From the NCBI RefSeq assembly GCF_040412425.1, contig NC_089753.1, forward strand, positions 37,731,413 through 37,795,412: a stretch of 64,000 nt of DNA, read 5' to 3'. A program made the translations under genes and the position numbers. Below, one piece after another: positions 53,286 to 64,000 of this stretch (position 1 is its first letter; every line of letters starts with the position of its first letter). Source of the stretch: Macrobrachium rosenbergii. Lineage: Eukaryota; Arthropoda; Malacostraca; Decapoda; Palaemonidae. The notes under the pieces were generated by a model that saw nothing but the letters and a program-made list of their open reading frames with translations, did no database searches and was not told where the DNA came from.

Positions 53286-55010
53286 AATAAATTAGGGAGA
53301 ATGACGAATCTTTAATAAGGGTGAATGAATCTCATGGAAGCATTTATGACGAATATTTAATATGTGTGAATGAATCTCATGGAAGCATATGACGAATCTT
53401 TAATATGTGTGAATGAATCTCATGGAAGCATATGACGAGTATTTAAAATGGGTGAATGAATCTCATGGAATGAGTCTCATAGAAGCACATGACGAATATT
53501 TAATATGGGTGAATGAATCTCATGGAAGCATATGACGAATATTTAACATGGGTGAATGAATCTCATGGAAGCATATGACGAATCTTTAATAAGGGTGAAT
53601 GAATCTCATGGAAGCATAAGACGAATAATTAAGATGGGTGAATGAATCTCATGGAAGCATATGACGAGTCTTTAATATGGGTGAATGAATCTCATGGAAG
53701 AATATGATGAATCTTTTATATGGGTGAATGAATGTCATGGAAGCATATGACAAATCTTTAATATGGGTGAATGAATCTCATGGAAGCATATGACGAATCT
53801 TTAATATGGGTGAACGAATCTCATGCAGGCATATGACGAATCTTTAATATGGGTGAATGAATCTCATGGAAGCATATGACGAATCTTTAATATGTATGAA
53901 TGAATCTCATGGAAGCATATGACGACCCTTTAATAAGGCAGAATGAATCTCATGGAAGCATATGACGACTTTTTAATATGGGTGAATGAATCTCATGGAA
54001 GCATATGACGAATATTTAATAAGGGTGAATAAATCTCGTGGAAGCATATGACGACTCTTTAATATGGGTGAATGAATCTCATGGAAGCATATGATGAATC
54101 TTTGATATGGGTGAATGAATCTCATGGAAGCATATGATGAATCTTTAATATGGGTGAATGAATCTCATGGAAGCAAATGACGACTCTTTCAAAATGTTGA
54201 ATGAATCTCATGGAAGCATATGACGAATCCTTAAATATGGGTGAATGAATCTCATGGAAGCATATGACGAATCTTTAATATGGGTGAATGAATCTCATGG
54301 AAGCATATGACGACCCTTTAATAAGGCTGAATGAATCTCATGGAAGCATATGAAGACTCTTTAATATGGGTGAATGAATCTCATGGAAGCATATGACGAC
54401 TTTAATATGGGTGAATGAATCTCATGGAACCATATGACGAATCTTTAATGTGGGTGAGTGAATCTCATGCAAGCATATGACGACTCTTTAATATGGGTGA
54501 ATGAATCTCATGGAACCATATGACGAATCTTTAATGTGGGTGAGTGAATCTCATGGAAGCAAATGACGACTCTTTCAAAATGTTGAATGAATCTCATGGA
54601 AGCATATGACGAATCCTTAAATATGGGTGAATGAATCTCATGGAAGCATATGACGACTTTTTAATATGGGTGAATGAATCTCATGGAAGCATATGACGAA
54701 TCTTTAATATGGGTGAATGAATCTCATGGAAGCATATGACGACCCTTTAATAAGGCTGAATGAATCTCATGGAAGCATATGACGACTCTTTAATATGGGT
54801 GAATGAATCTCATGGAACCATATGACGAATCTTTAATGTGGGTGAGTGAATCTCATGGAAGCATATGACGACTCTTTAATAAGAGTGAATGAATCTCATG
54901 GAAGCATATGACGAATCTGTAATAAGGGTGAATGAACCTCATGGAAGCAGATGACGAATCCTAAATAAGGGTGAATGAATCTCATGGAAGCATATGAATC
55001 TTTTAATTAA
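53286..55010. repeat. 43-bp minisatellite, about 40 units, with higher-order repeats
   Basis: The unit is GAATGAATCTCATGGAAGCA, TATGACGAATCTTTAATA and TGGGT. Variants (CGACTCTTTCAAAATGTT, GACCCTTTAATAAGGC, GAACCATATGACG with GTGAGTG) recur together: the first at about 54180 and 54566 (386 bp, nine units) and the second at about 53921, 54309 and 54738. Blocks of nine to ten units were therefore duplicated. Because 43 is not a multiple of three, no long frame is open. Confidence 0.95.
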
Positions 55011-55198
55011 CAATGTGCTTGCCTTCACAGAAAATACACTTCCAATAAGCATCTGGAAATTATTAAGGAAAAAGAATGATGGGAATTGAAAACGATGGCT
55101 CATAATAAAAGAGACAAGATACTTAAAAAAAAAAAAAAACCAGCAGTCGTATTGCTGTTTAACTACAACTACCATTTCATTACAAACTTGTAATACGA

Positions 55199-55285
<87 letters not shown>

Positions 55286-55342
55286 TTATAAAATATATAA
55301 TTATATATACACATATATGTATACAAATATACATTATTATAT

Positions 55343-55410
<68 letters not shown>
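55199..55410. repeat. (AT)n arrays
   Basis: (AT)n at 55199-55278 and 55346-55410 with broken AT and TATTATTATA between. Confidence 0.95.
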
Positions 55411-55414
<4 letters not shown>

Positions 55415-55661
55415 AAATCAGGGAATCACTATATGTGCCAAAAGCAACTGAAAGACTTGTGCTATAAGAATAGGACAAGGCGCAGAATGGTATCTCAGTA
55501 CATTATTCTATTTATAATTCATATGCCGACGGTAGAGGCAACATATAATCTTCATTTACAAAAAAAAGCAATAAAAAGACCAGTCTTTTATTGAATGGGT
55601 TGGCGGTTGTAAGAAAGGAATAACGGAATAACAAAAGCAGGGAGAGTTTCTAAAGCCTGAC

Positions 55662-55663
<2 letters not shown>

Positions 55664-55729
<66 letters not shown>

Positions 55730-55907
55730 CAGCCGAAACATGCAATCGGAGGATTGTTGGTTTCTCAAGTAAATATGAGAGGACTCTGCGATACTTCACA
55801 ATTACGGAACGGAATATTTGTAATATAAAATATCGCTCGTTGCTGAAACATGAATGTTGCGTGCTTGGTTACATGAAATAAAGAATATTCCTTACACAGA
55901 GAGAGAG

Positions 55908-55968
<61 letters not shown>
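55664..55968. repeat. Two (GA)n microsatellites
   Basis: (GA)n at 55664-55725 and 55898-55960, the latter followed by a G-run (55961-55970). Confidence 0.94.
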
Positions 55969-55970
<2 letters not shown>

Positions 55971-56330
55971 ATTATAGCGTGCGCCTTTACGTTTTCATTG
56001 GGCATACCCACTGTAAATAAATTTGCTCTTGACTAGCGGAATGATTAATACCGACTTTAGCTTTCATAATATATAAGTGTGCAGTCCACGTAGGCTACAT
56101 CTTCAAGTAATTCCTTAACCTTAATCATACAAGCATGGCAGCATAGAGGACCGGTCCTCAGGTGACTGCCTGGAATGGAGTGGGCCTTGTTGCAATTTAA
56201 GAATTGCTGTACCAGTGATATGCATGAGAAAAGCTTATATAAAACCCTTACTATAATTCATACACTGTTTTCTATTCTTGAGGATATTAATATAGAAAAA
56301 AAAAGAAACTGGCCTCCTTTGAGAGCATTA
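55971..56330. other. Single-copy sequence
   Basis: Nothing recognised. The 203-codon plus frame beginning at 56175 runs from here into the following minisatellite. Confidence 0.45.
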
Positions 56331-57065
56331 TGTCAATTGGAAAGACAGTTGCGATGGGCGTCCTTAGTAGGTAGTATCTTCAATGCAAACGCAGTTAGGA
56401 TGAGCACTCCTAAACGGCATAACCTTCAACACAAAGACAGTGTGGATGGGCATCCCAGAGAGCAGTATTTTCAACGCAGACAGTTGGGATGGGCATTCAT
56501 AAAGGGCATTATCTCAACAGATAGACAGTGTGGATGGGCATCCCAGAGAGCAGCATTTTCAACGCAGACAGTTGGGATGGGCATTCATAAAAGGCATTAT
56601 CTCAACGCAGAGACAACTGGGATGGGCATCCTAGATAGCATTATCTTTAATGCAAAGACAGTCGAGATGGGCTTTCCAAGGTCATTATCTTCAATGCAAA
56701 CACAGTTGGGATGGGCATCCCTAGAGGGCAATATCTTCAAAGCACAGGCAATTAGGGTGGGAATTCTTTGGGGCATAAAATTTTAATGAGACGACAGTTG
56801 GAGCGTGACTTTTTTTTCAAAGCAATACTTTAAATGCATAGGCAGTTACGAAGGGTATCCCATAAGGAAACTGTTCTTAATGCGAAAGCGGTTGAGGCCA
56901 GCATCCCTTAAGGGTGTTATTTTTAATGTAAAGACATTTAGGAAAGTCATCCCTTAAAGGCATTACTTTTGAAGCAAAGTATGCTGGGACAGGCATCAGC
57001 CCTTCAGTGGGCATTACTCTTTATTGAAAAACAGTCCCATGGTACGACATTACTGTTCATGTGAA
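56330..57065. repeat. Minisatellite, about 46-bp unit
   Basis: About fifteen degenerate units of GACAGTTGGGATGGGCATCC, C(T)AGAGGGCATTATCTTCA and A.GCAAA. A pair at 56440-56580 shows a recent duplication of about 92-106 bp. The open frame 56175-56786 repeats GWASL and GMGI-type peptides and ends within the array. Its length is notable but no family is recognised. Confidence 0.82.
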
Positions 57066-57399
57066 AGCAGTTCTGAAGGACAACCAACCCATTTCAGGCT
57101 TGTCAGAAAAAGTAAAAAAAAAAAAAAGACATAAGAATACAAGTGAGTTAAGCAGGAAGGAAATAATATAGGCAACTCTAAACCACTTCCAATGCATGAA
57201 GTCTTGTCCACTTATGTCTTCACACAAAATAAAGCCAGTCATGCGGAAAGAAGAGCGGAATAAATATCAGTTAAGGAAGGGAGAGGAAAACAATTAGGCT
57301 GACCTATTCATGCCTCCCGTGGCTGGGCTATAGCACTCGGGTGTTATAGGATACCAGTTCTATTATCCTCTTGGAAAAAAAAAAAAAAGAGTAAAAAAT
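57066..57399. other. Single-copy sequence
   Basis: Poly-A near 57114-57128 and 57376-57388. No gene. Confidence 0.45.
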
Positions 57400-57723
57400 G
57401 CGCCTTAGGTTCTTCGGCGCAATCGAGTTTTCTGTACAGCACATAGCCAAGGCCACCGAAAACAGATCTATCCTTCGGTGGTCTCGGTATAATGCTGTAT
57501 GAGTCGCGGCCCATGAAACTTTAACCACGGCCTGGTGATGGCCTGTCTTGTGTCGTGGCCAGAAGCACGATCAAATTAAATAAAAACTACTGGGGCTAGA
57601 GGGCTGCAATTTGGTATGTTTGATGATCGGAGGTTGGATGACCAACATACCAATTTGCAGCTCTCTAGCCTCAGTAGTTTTTAAGATCTGAGGGCGGACA
57701 GAAAAAGTGCGGACGGACAGACA
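57400..57723 (+). mobile_element. FB1 foldback element, copy 4, 3' truncated
   Basis: Starts GCGCC...TTCTTCGGCGC and keeps AGTTTTCTGTACAG, the CCACCGAAA hairpin and the large hairpin (arms about 57590-57625 and 57645-57680). Between the two hairpins about 18 bp are missing relative to the others. It stops after CGGACGGACAGACA, lacking the terminal inverted end. Confidence 0.75.
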
Positions 57724-57929
57724 TCTAATCGAAAAGATTACATGGACTGTGAGTGGGTAATTCTCCTTTTTCCAGACCTTTCAAAGCGTTCCCCCTCCTA
57801 GTTACATTACCAATGCTTAAGTGTGACAAAAAAAAAAAAATCTAATCGATCAACTAAAATAGGAAGGATATATCTGTTCAGAGAGAAAACACAGCAAAGT
57901 AAAAGAGAATAGTATCGAACAGACTCAGC

Positions 57930-58004
57930 AAAGAACCTGTAGCACTGTAATGCCTTCAGTGCACCCCGTGAGTTGCACTGACGGCACTACCCCACCTACG
58001 GGGT
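57930..58004 (+). repeat. Dispersed repeat DR2, 3' fragment
   Basis: The last 75 bp of the DR2 family, with CAGTGCA / TGCACTG hairpin, GACGGCACTACCCC and CTACGGGG. 5' truncation is typical of retroposed sequences, which supports a retroposon origin for DR2. Confidence 0.65.
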
Positions 58005-58304
58005 GTACACAAACTGTAACTAAGCTTTCTTTCATGGTTAATGACAAACCTGCCTCTTTAAATAGTATTTGGAAACAGAGGAAGACAGCCACTTCACCAT
58101 ACTTTATGTAAGATGACTTTATTGGCCGAGAAAACTTGAAGTGTTCATGATACTGTAACTTTTTTTTTTTAAGCATCCATGTTTTGTTTTGTTTTCCTGC
58201 GTCAAAATTATGTCATATCACTGAAACGAATCAGACAACCTGTTTAGTTATCAGTTCTCTTATTGGTAATGCTTATACACACACATATTATATAAATAAA
58301 TATA

Positions 58305-58312
<8 letters not shown>
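58005..58312. other. Single-copy sequence
   Basis: Nothing recognised. Confidence 0.4.
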
Positions 58313-58383
<71 letters not shown>

Positions 58384-58405
58384 TTCGTTGTGTGTGTGTG
58401 TGTGT
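58313..58405. repeat. Compound (AT)n(GT)n
   Basis: (AT)n at 58313-58358 followed by (GT)n at 58358-58405 with a TTCGTT interruption. Confidence 0.95.
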
Positions 58406-58639
58406 GCCGAACAATATTTCTAAAATTACAGGCTTGAATTAATTCCATCCTGAAGTTACCGAGCTGAGGCGAAAGCACAGATGCTGCATAACAATACTGC
58501 ATATATAAAATAATACTTCTCTCTTTTTGTTCTGATTCAACTTCTATCTGGTAACTTGTCAATTATCTATTCCACTATATGTCTGACTAACAGATGTCTA
58601 TTTCATCAACATAATTATATTTGCTAGACTTCAAAAGGG

Positions 58640-59000
58640 CCATGAGAAATATGGAGACGTACTGCATTCCGTACCAGCCATTGCACTTCCAAGCAGACAA
58701 CCTTCCACCGCAAAAATAACCTCTCTATTCACAGCCAGGAATCCCGAACAGATATTCGATGTCAACAATACCCCGAGACGGCGTTCAAAAACATTAAGTG
58801 GCAACGCCGCGAAAAAAATTATTCCGGGTAAAAAAGGCGTCCGGCAACTCTCGCACCAATATTGCCAAAGGCCTCTAGACGCAGCCCGGCATGAATACAA
58901 ACTCGGCGGTTAATTTTGACAATTCACGCCGCCAGTGACATCAGATCATCAATCAAGTACACAATTTTGATCATTCCGTAATTAAGAAGCTTTCTGGCAG
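58640..59000. other. Single-copy GC-average island with homeodomain/TALE-like words
   Basis: An 89-codon minus-strand frame (58631-58900) is open but unrecognised. About 58918-58990 contains GTTAATTTTGACA, GTGACATCAGATCATCAATC (with ATCAATCA, complement of the Exd/Pbx site TGATTGAT) and GTAATTAAG. This arrangement is seen in developmental enhancers, but here it rests on motifs alone. Confidence 0.25.
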
Positions 59001-59533
59001 GGAAGAGGAACTTCGAGGGGAGAGAGAGAGAGAGAAGGAGAAAGTAATGACCAAGGACAAAGCAAAGACATGGTAAGGTCATTAAGAAGAATGGGGGTTA
59101 ATAACAGCAATAATACGAAAAAGTGAAAAAAAAAGTGGAACGGAAAGAAAGAAATAGGCAGCTAATGACATATATGAAAGGTAATAAAACCTGCCAGCAA
59201 TAAAAGTGAAAATAAATTACACCAGGAAAAACAGATGAAAGGAAATATAAGTTAAAAATCTGGATAATGATGGAAACAATGATGCACAAAGATAACAAAG
59301 GTAAAAACAAATTAAATTCTTAATTTATAGAATGGAATCCTTTCCGGTAGAAGACTCAGAACCGCAACCTCAAAGATGAGTGTTGGAGTGTCTGAGACAC
59401 CAAAGCAGCAACATTTAGCCTAGGTAACCTGATTATCAGGGAGGTATATGACGGAAATCATGTAGTTCCTCGCTAAGTGCTTTTTGGAATACGTAAATAT
59501 AAATAAATAAATAAATAAAATATATACACATAC

Positions 59534-59536
<3 letters not shown>
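59001..59536. other. Single-copy A-rich sequence
   Basis: Short (GA)n at 59020-59036 and (AAAT)n at about 59498-59520. No gene. Confidence 0.5.

Positions 59537-59626
<90 letters not shown>
59537..59626. repeat. Compound (AC)n(AT)n
   Basis: (AC)n at 59537-59568 followed by (AT)n to 59626. Confidence 0.95.
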
Positions 59627-59628
<2 letters not shown>

Positions 59629-60350
59629 CCATATGCCATTTTACCATTTGAAGGTAAAGAATGGCGAGCGAAATATATTAAAAATTAGAAAACACTGTAC
59701 AAATTAAAAGTTATGGACACAAAGAAAGAAGAAGAATCACAGAATAAAAGCCCAAAATCGCTGTCGAAAAAATCTATAAAAATTACATAGCTAATTAACA
59801 GCAGTTACTGTCAAATTCAGTCCTTAACTACTAAATCAAGAATGAAACCCCTGGGCAAAACTCTAACGGAGCCAGTTCTATGTCTTCTGCCGAGGGATGG
59901 CTAAATGATAAAACGCTCGACCAGTCACCGCCTAATTCACCTACGAATTCATAAAGCAAGGATAAAAGTGTGCGCAATAATACTTGGAATGAGACACGGC
60001 TTCCACCAATACGGACTGATGGAAGAAGGTGGTTAGGTCGGAAGATGATGTAGAAATATGAAATCATTCACAATATGGAACGAAGATATCTGATGAGACA
60101 ACACATTAGGGAGACGAACCCCTAGTTAGTATGGAATGGCGATGAAAGAACTATGTTCATGCTAGTATATTTTCTCTATTTATTATTTCATTCAACTCGA
60201 TCTTCGAGCTTCAGAAAATATAAACCTTTTAGTGCAGTCTGCACATAGATCGAGAATGAAGATTTTGAACTCCTTCCCGAGTGGTTTGATTTTCTTAAAA
60301 AATATAAAAATGATAATCACAAATAAATGACCCCTTAGCCCTTGGACCTG
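59627..60350. other. Single-copy sequence
   Basis: Nothing recognised. Confidence 0.45.
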
Positions 60351-60605
60351 CATCAGTAACGCAAATGTCTTTGGGCTGAGTCTCACCAACAAATGCCCTT
60401 TGTCCGAGTCTCACCAACAAATGTCCTTGGTTCAAGTCGAACCACAAATGTCCTTGGTCCGAGTCTCACCAACAAATGCCCTTGGCCTGAGTCAGTCACA
60501 CAAATGTCCTTGATCTGAGTCTCACCAACAAATGTCCGTGGCCTGAGTCAGTCACACAAATGTCCTTGGCCTGAGTCGAACCAAAAATGCCCTTGTCCTG
60601 AATCG
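60350..60605. repeat. Minisatellite, about 28-bp unit
   Basis: About nine units of CAAATGTCCTTGG.C, then TGAGTC and TCACCAA, with two sub-variants (GAGTCTCACCAA and GAGTCAGTCACA) that alternate in the second half. Confidence 0.85.
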
Positions 60606-60745
60606 GTAATACTTTAATGCCAGTGCAAAGAGCTAGAAGAACGAATATTAAAATCAGAAATAAGCATAGATTTTGTTACTCACTAAGGCAAAAACTTTTG
60701 GTTCTCAATTCAGGAGACGTTAACAGATAGATAAGTTTTCCTTTC

Positions 60746-60747
<2 letters not shown>

Positions 60748-60786
<39 letters not shown>

Positions 60787-61103
60787 CTAGCACTCGACAA
60801 GCGGACAGTCAGTGGTTCCCGGTGACACACACCGAGATGAAAGAATAATGATTAATTGTAAGTTTTATAATAGGCACAATGTCGATAGGCCGCTTAGGGT
60901 GACGCTTCAATACCTTTGAAAAATATTGCTCATTATCGCGAAATAATGAAGCTTTATTGAGAGATGTGAAGATTAGAATTACGGCTATTGTTTAATACAA
61001 CAAGACAAGATACTCGCGCATGAGCACCACTGAAGTTGTACAAATACTAATTGAACCTAACGAGTACGAATGGGAGTCCTTCTGTGAATATATATATATA
61101 TAT

Positions 61104-61152
<49 letters not shown>
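60748..61152. repeat. (GA)n and (AT)n microsatellites
   Basis: (GA)n at 60748-60783 and (AT)n at about 61087-61152, with single-copy sequence between. Confidence 0.93.
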
Positions 61153-61161
<9 letters not shown>

Positions 61162-61182
61162 ATGTACATATATATATGTATA

Positions 61183-61620
<438 letters not shown>

Positions 61621-61884
61621 CGTTCAAACGCTCCTCTTCATTCTACACTTTTCAGGATACATCTCAAAAGTATTCATGCCTATCGCATCACTTTCTATAC
61701 TTTTCGTTAGGAACCAGAAACTTACGGAACGAAGTCCCCGTAAGAGGATAACAGCATTTACTATCAGCTTTTAATGTTTTTTTATGTTTTTCTCATAAAC
61801 TTCGCTCAAAGGAGCCACGAAATTGCTGGCCAAATTAATCACTTGATGTGCCTGTGTGATAAAGCTTTGACAAACATCCGTGAC

Positions 61885-62475
61885 CCAAGTTTTTCAGCCA
61901 TGTAAAATTTGTGTGACTAAGTTTTACAACATTGTAAAACTTGCAAGACTAAAGTTTTGCGACAATACAGAATACGAGAGACTTGAGTTTTGCAAAATGT
62001 AAAACATGTGTAACAAATTTTACAATATAAAACAAGAGAGACTAAGGCTTTGCAACAATGTACAACATATGGAACTCAAGTTTTACAACAATATAGGCTA
62101 AAACCTGAGTGACTTAAGTTTTGCAACAATGCAAAACATTTGGCACGAGTTTTGCAACAATATAAAGCATGAGTCTTAATTTCTGTAACAATGTACACGT
62201 GTAACTCAAGTTTGGCAATAATGTACACTGTAACTCAAATTTTGCAACAATATAAATGATGCCTGACCCAAGTATTGCACACTGTACAATTTTTCACTCA
62301 TATAGGACACAACTCAAGTTTTTCACCTGTATAAAAGATAGGATGGAGTTTTGCAGCAATACTGAACAAGCACTTCAGTTTTGCATCAATACAGAACACA
62401 CCCGACTTCAAACTTGCACCAATACAGAACACAGGAGATCTCTATTTTGCACGAATAGAGAATATGTGTGAATTC
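61885..62475. repeat. Degenerate minisatellite, about 33-bp unit
   Basis: About seventeen units of TTTTGCAACAATGTAAAACA then TGTGTGACTCAAG with frequent substitutions and indels. In the last third AATACAGAACACA replaces the middle. The 71-codon plus frame at 62256-62471 repeats CTNTEH-like peptides. Confidence 0.8.
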
Positions 62476-62529
62476 ACAGAACACACACGGATTCAGTCTA
62501 GCACCAGTTTAGAATCAAACTGGATCTTC

Positions 62530-62722
62530 CCTAGAGTGACCCCCAAGGGTTTTCGGGGGTCGTTATCTAGGACTAATATTTTTGGGGGGTTCATTATCTT
62601 TATGCCATTTACAGTCTTTTGTTTACGTTTTTACGGTCATCCTAAACGGGCTTGTATACTAAGCACGCTGCAAACGTGGATACATACCGGGTTAAAACCC
62701 TTGGGGATCACTATCTAGGAAA
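62530..62722. mobile_element. Small inverted-repeat element (MITE-like)
   Basis: The left end TAGAGTGACCCCCAAGGGTT then TT (about 62532-62553) pairs with the right end AAAACCCTTGGGGATCACTA then TCTA (about 62694-62717). TTATCTAGGA near 62565 and CTATCTAGGA near 62710 are also repeated. The 140-bp centre has no coding capacity. Only one copy is in the window. Confidence 0.55.
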
Positions 62723-62771
62723 TATCCATCAAATCTGGGGCTCGATGAAAAGTCTCCCTATATATGAAGTT

Positions 62772-63046
62772 AAGTATATCTTAGTTTTACCAGACCACTG
62801 AGCTGATTAACAGCTCTCCTAGGGCTGGCCCGAAGGATTAGACTTATTTTACGTGGCTAGGAACCAATTGGTTACCTAGCAACGGGACCTACAGCTTACT
62901 GTGGAATCCGAACCACATTACAGCGAGAAATTAATTTCTATCACCAGAAATAAATTCCTCTAATTCTTCATTAGCCGGCCGGAGACTCGAACTCGGGCCT
63001 GGCGAGTGCTAGGCCACAACCCTACCGACTCGTCTAACAAGGAACT
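62772..63046 (-). mobile_element. tRNA-derived SINE, copy 3
   Basis: Same family and orientation as 2933-3206, and nearly full length. B box complement GACTCGAAC at about 62985-62993 and A-box-like segment complement near 63021-63035. A short deletion in the anticodon region (GGCGAGTGCTAGGCC) distinguishes it from copy 1. Confidence 0.82.
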
Positions 63047-63504
63047 GAGTCTATGAGATACTAAAACATACCAAAATGCACGCTCAGATATCGCAGCATA
63101 AACCTAAACTCAGATCTTCACTCCAGCAAAGGGAGTTATTCTGGGACGATTTGCCTTAGTAATGACATTTTTATGAATGGACAGGCCGCCGGGACGGGTC
63201 TCCTAATAACTGTTTCTAGCCTCGGGTTCGCAAACAAGACTGGGAAACGAGAACAGAGGAAGGAAAGAGAAAAGGACTTAACCCCAAGGGAAACGATGAA
63301 ATCGTGCCTCTTCAAATGAGGTAGACAGGGCGGGTTCTTCTTGCGACCCCTAATGACATTTGAATCGAATTCCAACCTTCTCTATGGCTAATATACACCT
63401 GCGCGGGACCTGACACTGGTGCAGTTTGGTGTGCTTCCAGTTTTAATGAATTACTTAACTTTTACTGTATGGATAAGGACCAAGAACTATGCTATATATA
63501 TCAT

Positions 63505-63508
<4 letters not shown>
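63047..63508. other. Single-copy sequence
   Basis: Nothing recognised. The 79-codon minus-strand frame at 63136-63375 lacks domain features. Confidence 0.45.
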
Positions 63509-63559
<51 letters not shown>

Positions 63560-63707
63560 GCCCCCGGCTGCAACCCACAACAGCCGGCTATCAACCAGGT
63601 ATATAATTAACTACCTGGGTCAACGGAGACATATTCTTTTCCTGTCCCGGGAGCCAACACGGGTTTATCAGGCTGCAAAAGGAGAGCGCTGCCATTCATG
63701 TTACGAG

Positions 63708-63775
<68 letters not shown>
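63509..63775. repeat. (CT)n, DR3 fragment and (GA)n
   Basis: (CT)n at 63509-63558 is followed directly by DR3 fragment 63562-63612 (CGGCTGCAACCCACAACAGC then ATCAACCAGGTATATAATTA), on the opposite strand to the copy at 31138. (GA)n at 63710-63775 is complementary to the first array. 63776-64000 is single-copy with nothing recognised. Confidence 0.8.
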
Positions 63776-63778
<3 letters not shown>

Positions 63779-64000
63779 AATCATTAATTCTGTTCCTTAC
63801 TCCAGCCTGTATAATATACTGTATGTAATACATTAAGCCCCTCCGGCAAATGGAAAGGAGCAACCATCATACCAAGGAAAGAAAACAAAAAAACATGCGA
63901 TATCTATACATGACAAATTACTTAAGAGAATACCAGTACAAAGCAAACACAAGCGAACTGATTTCAAAGGACATACACGGGACAAATTAAGGGACAGCTC

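Noticed and set aside
53286..55010. CRISPR-like array
   Set aside because: Units are contiguous 43-bp tandem copies without unique spacers, in a eukaryotic context.
54939..55478. 179-codon minus-strand frame
   Set aside because: Consists mainly of Ile-Tyr repeats from two (AT)n arrays, with short unique flanks.
56175..56786. 203-codon plus-strand frame
   Set aside because: The second half is the 46-bp minisatellite and the first half has no recognisable protein family. No splice or promoter evidence.

Overview
The window looks like intergenic or deep intronic DNA from an animal with a very repeat-rich genome, most likely a decapod crustacean and possibly a caridean (palaemonid) shrimp. Direct evidence: no open frame resembles an intact protein gene, there is no rRNA or tRNA gene, and about ninety simple-sequence arrays ((CT/GA)n, (AT)n, (AAT/ATT)n, plus (AC), (AGT), (GAA), (GGA), (ATGT)) occupy roughly a tenth of the DNA by my tally. 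Nearly all long open frames are dipeptide or tripeptide readings of these arrays. The decapod assignment rests on the CT/AT/AAT-dominated microsatellite load and on dispersed repeats that resemble ones I associate with shrimp genomes. It is inference, not a search result.

Layout. 0-9 kb: (CT)n/(GA)n arrays, a tRNA-derived SINE (2.93-3.21 kb), the first copy of a four-copy foldback family (3.32-3.68 kb), and degenerate minisatellites (4.1-4.8, 5.1-5.3 and 7.0-7.6 kb). 9-19 kb: mostly single-copy AT-rich DNA, with a possible retropepsin relic near 10.3 kb, a CpG-richer stretch near 11.0-11.4 kb and a 75-bp array at 14.1-14.6 kb. 19-27 kb: three minisatellites (19.5-20.8, 23.0-23.9, 26.3-27.0 kb), a purine tract of about 550 bp (21.66-22.2 kb) and the second foldback copy. 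27-39 kb: dense (AT)n and (ATT)n arrays interleaved with several unrelated hairpin elements, a decayed non-LTR retrotransposon on the minus strand (32.69-34.35 kb) and a second SINE. 39-46 kb: two copies of another dispersed repeat and a cluster of nuclear-receptor-like half-sites with a palindromic CRE. 46-53 kb: more microsatellites, two CpG-rich islands and the third foldback copy. 53-64 kb: a 1.7-kb, 43-bp minisatellite with higher-order structure, three more minisatellites, the fourth foldback copy, a retroelement 3' end (Penelope-like?), a small inverted-repeat element and a third SINE.

No genes work together here, so no pathway can be described. The recurring organisation is association between microsatellites and hairpin-forming mobile elements. 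At least five sequence-unrelated foldback elements abut or are split by (AT)n or (ATT)n arrays. This fits microsatellites being seeded by, targeted by, or expanded inside small non-autonomous transposons. I did not find a clear new molecular system. The hairpin/microsatellite association, the structured four-copy foldback family and the half-site cluster are the best leads.
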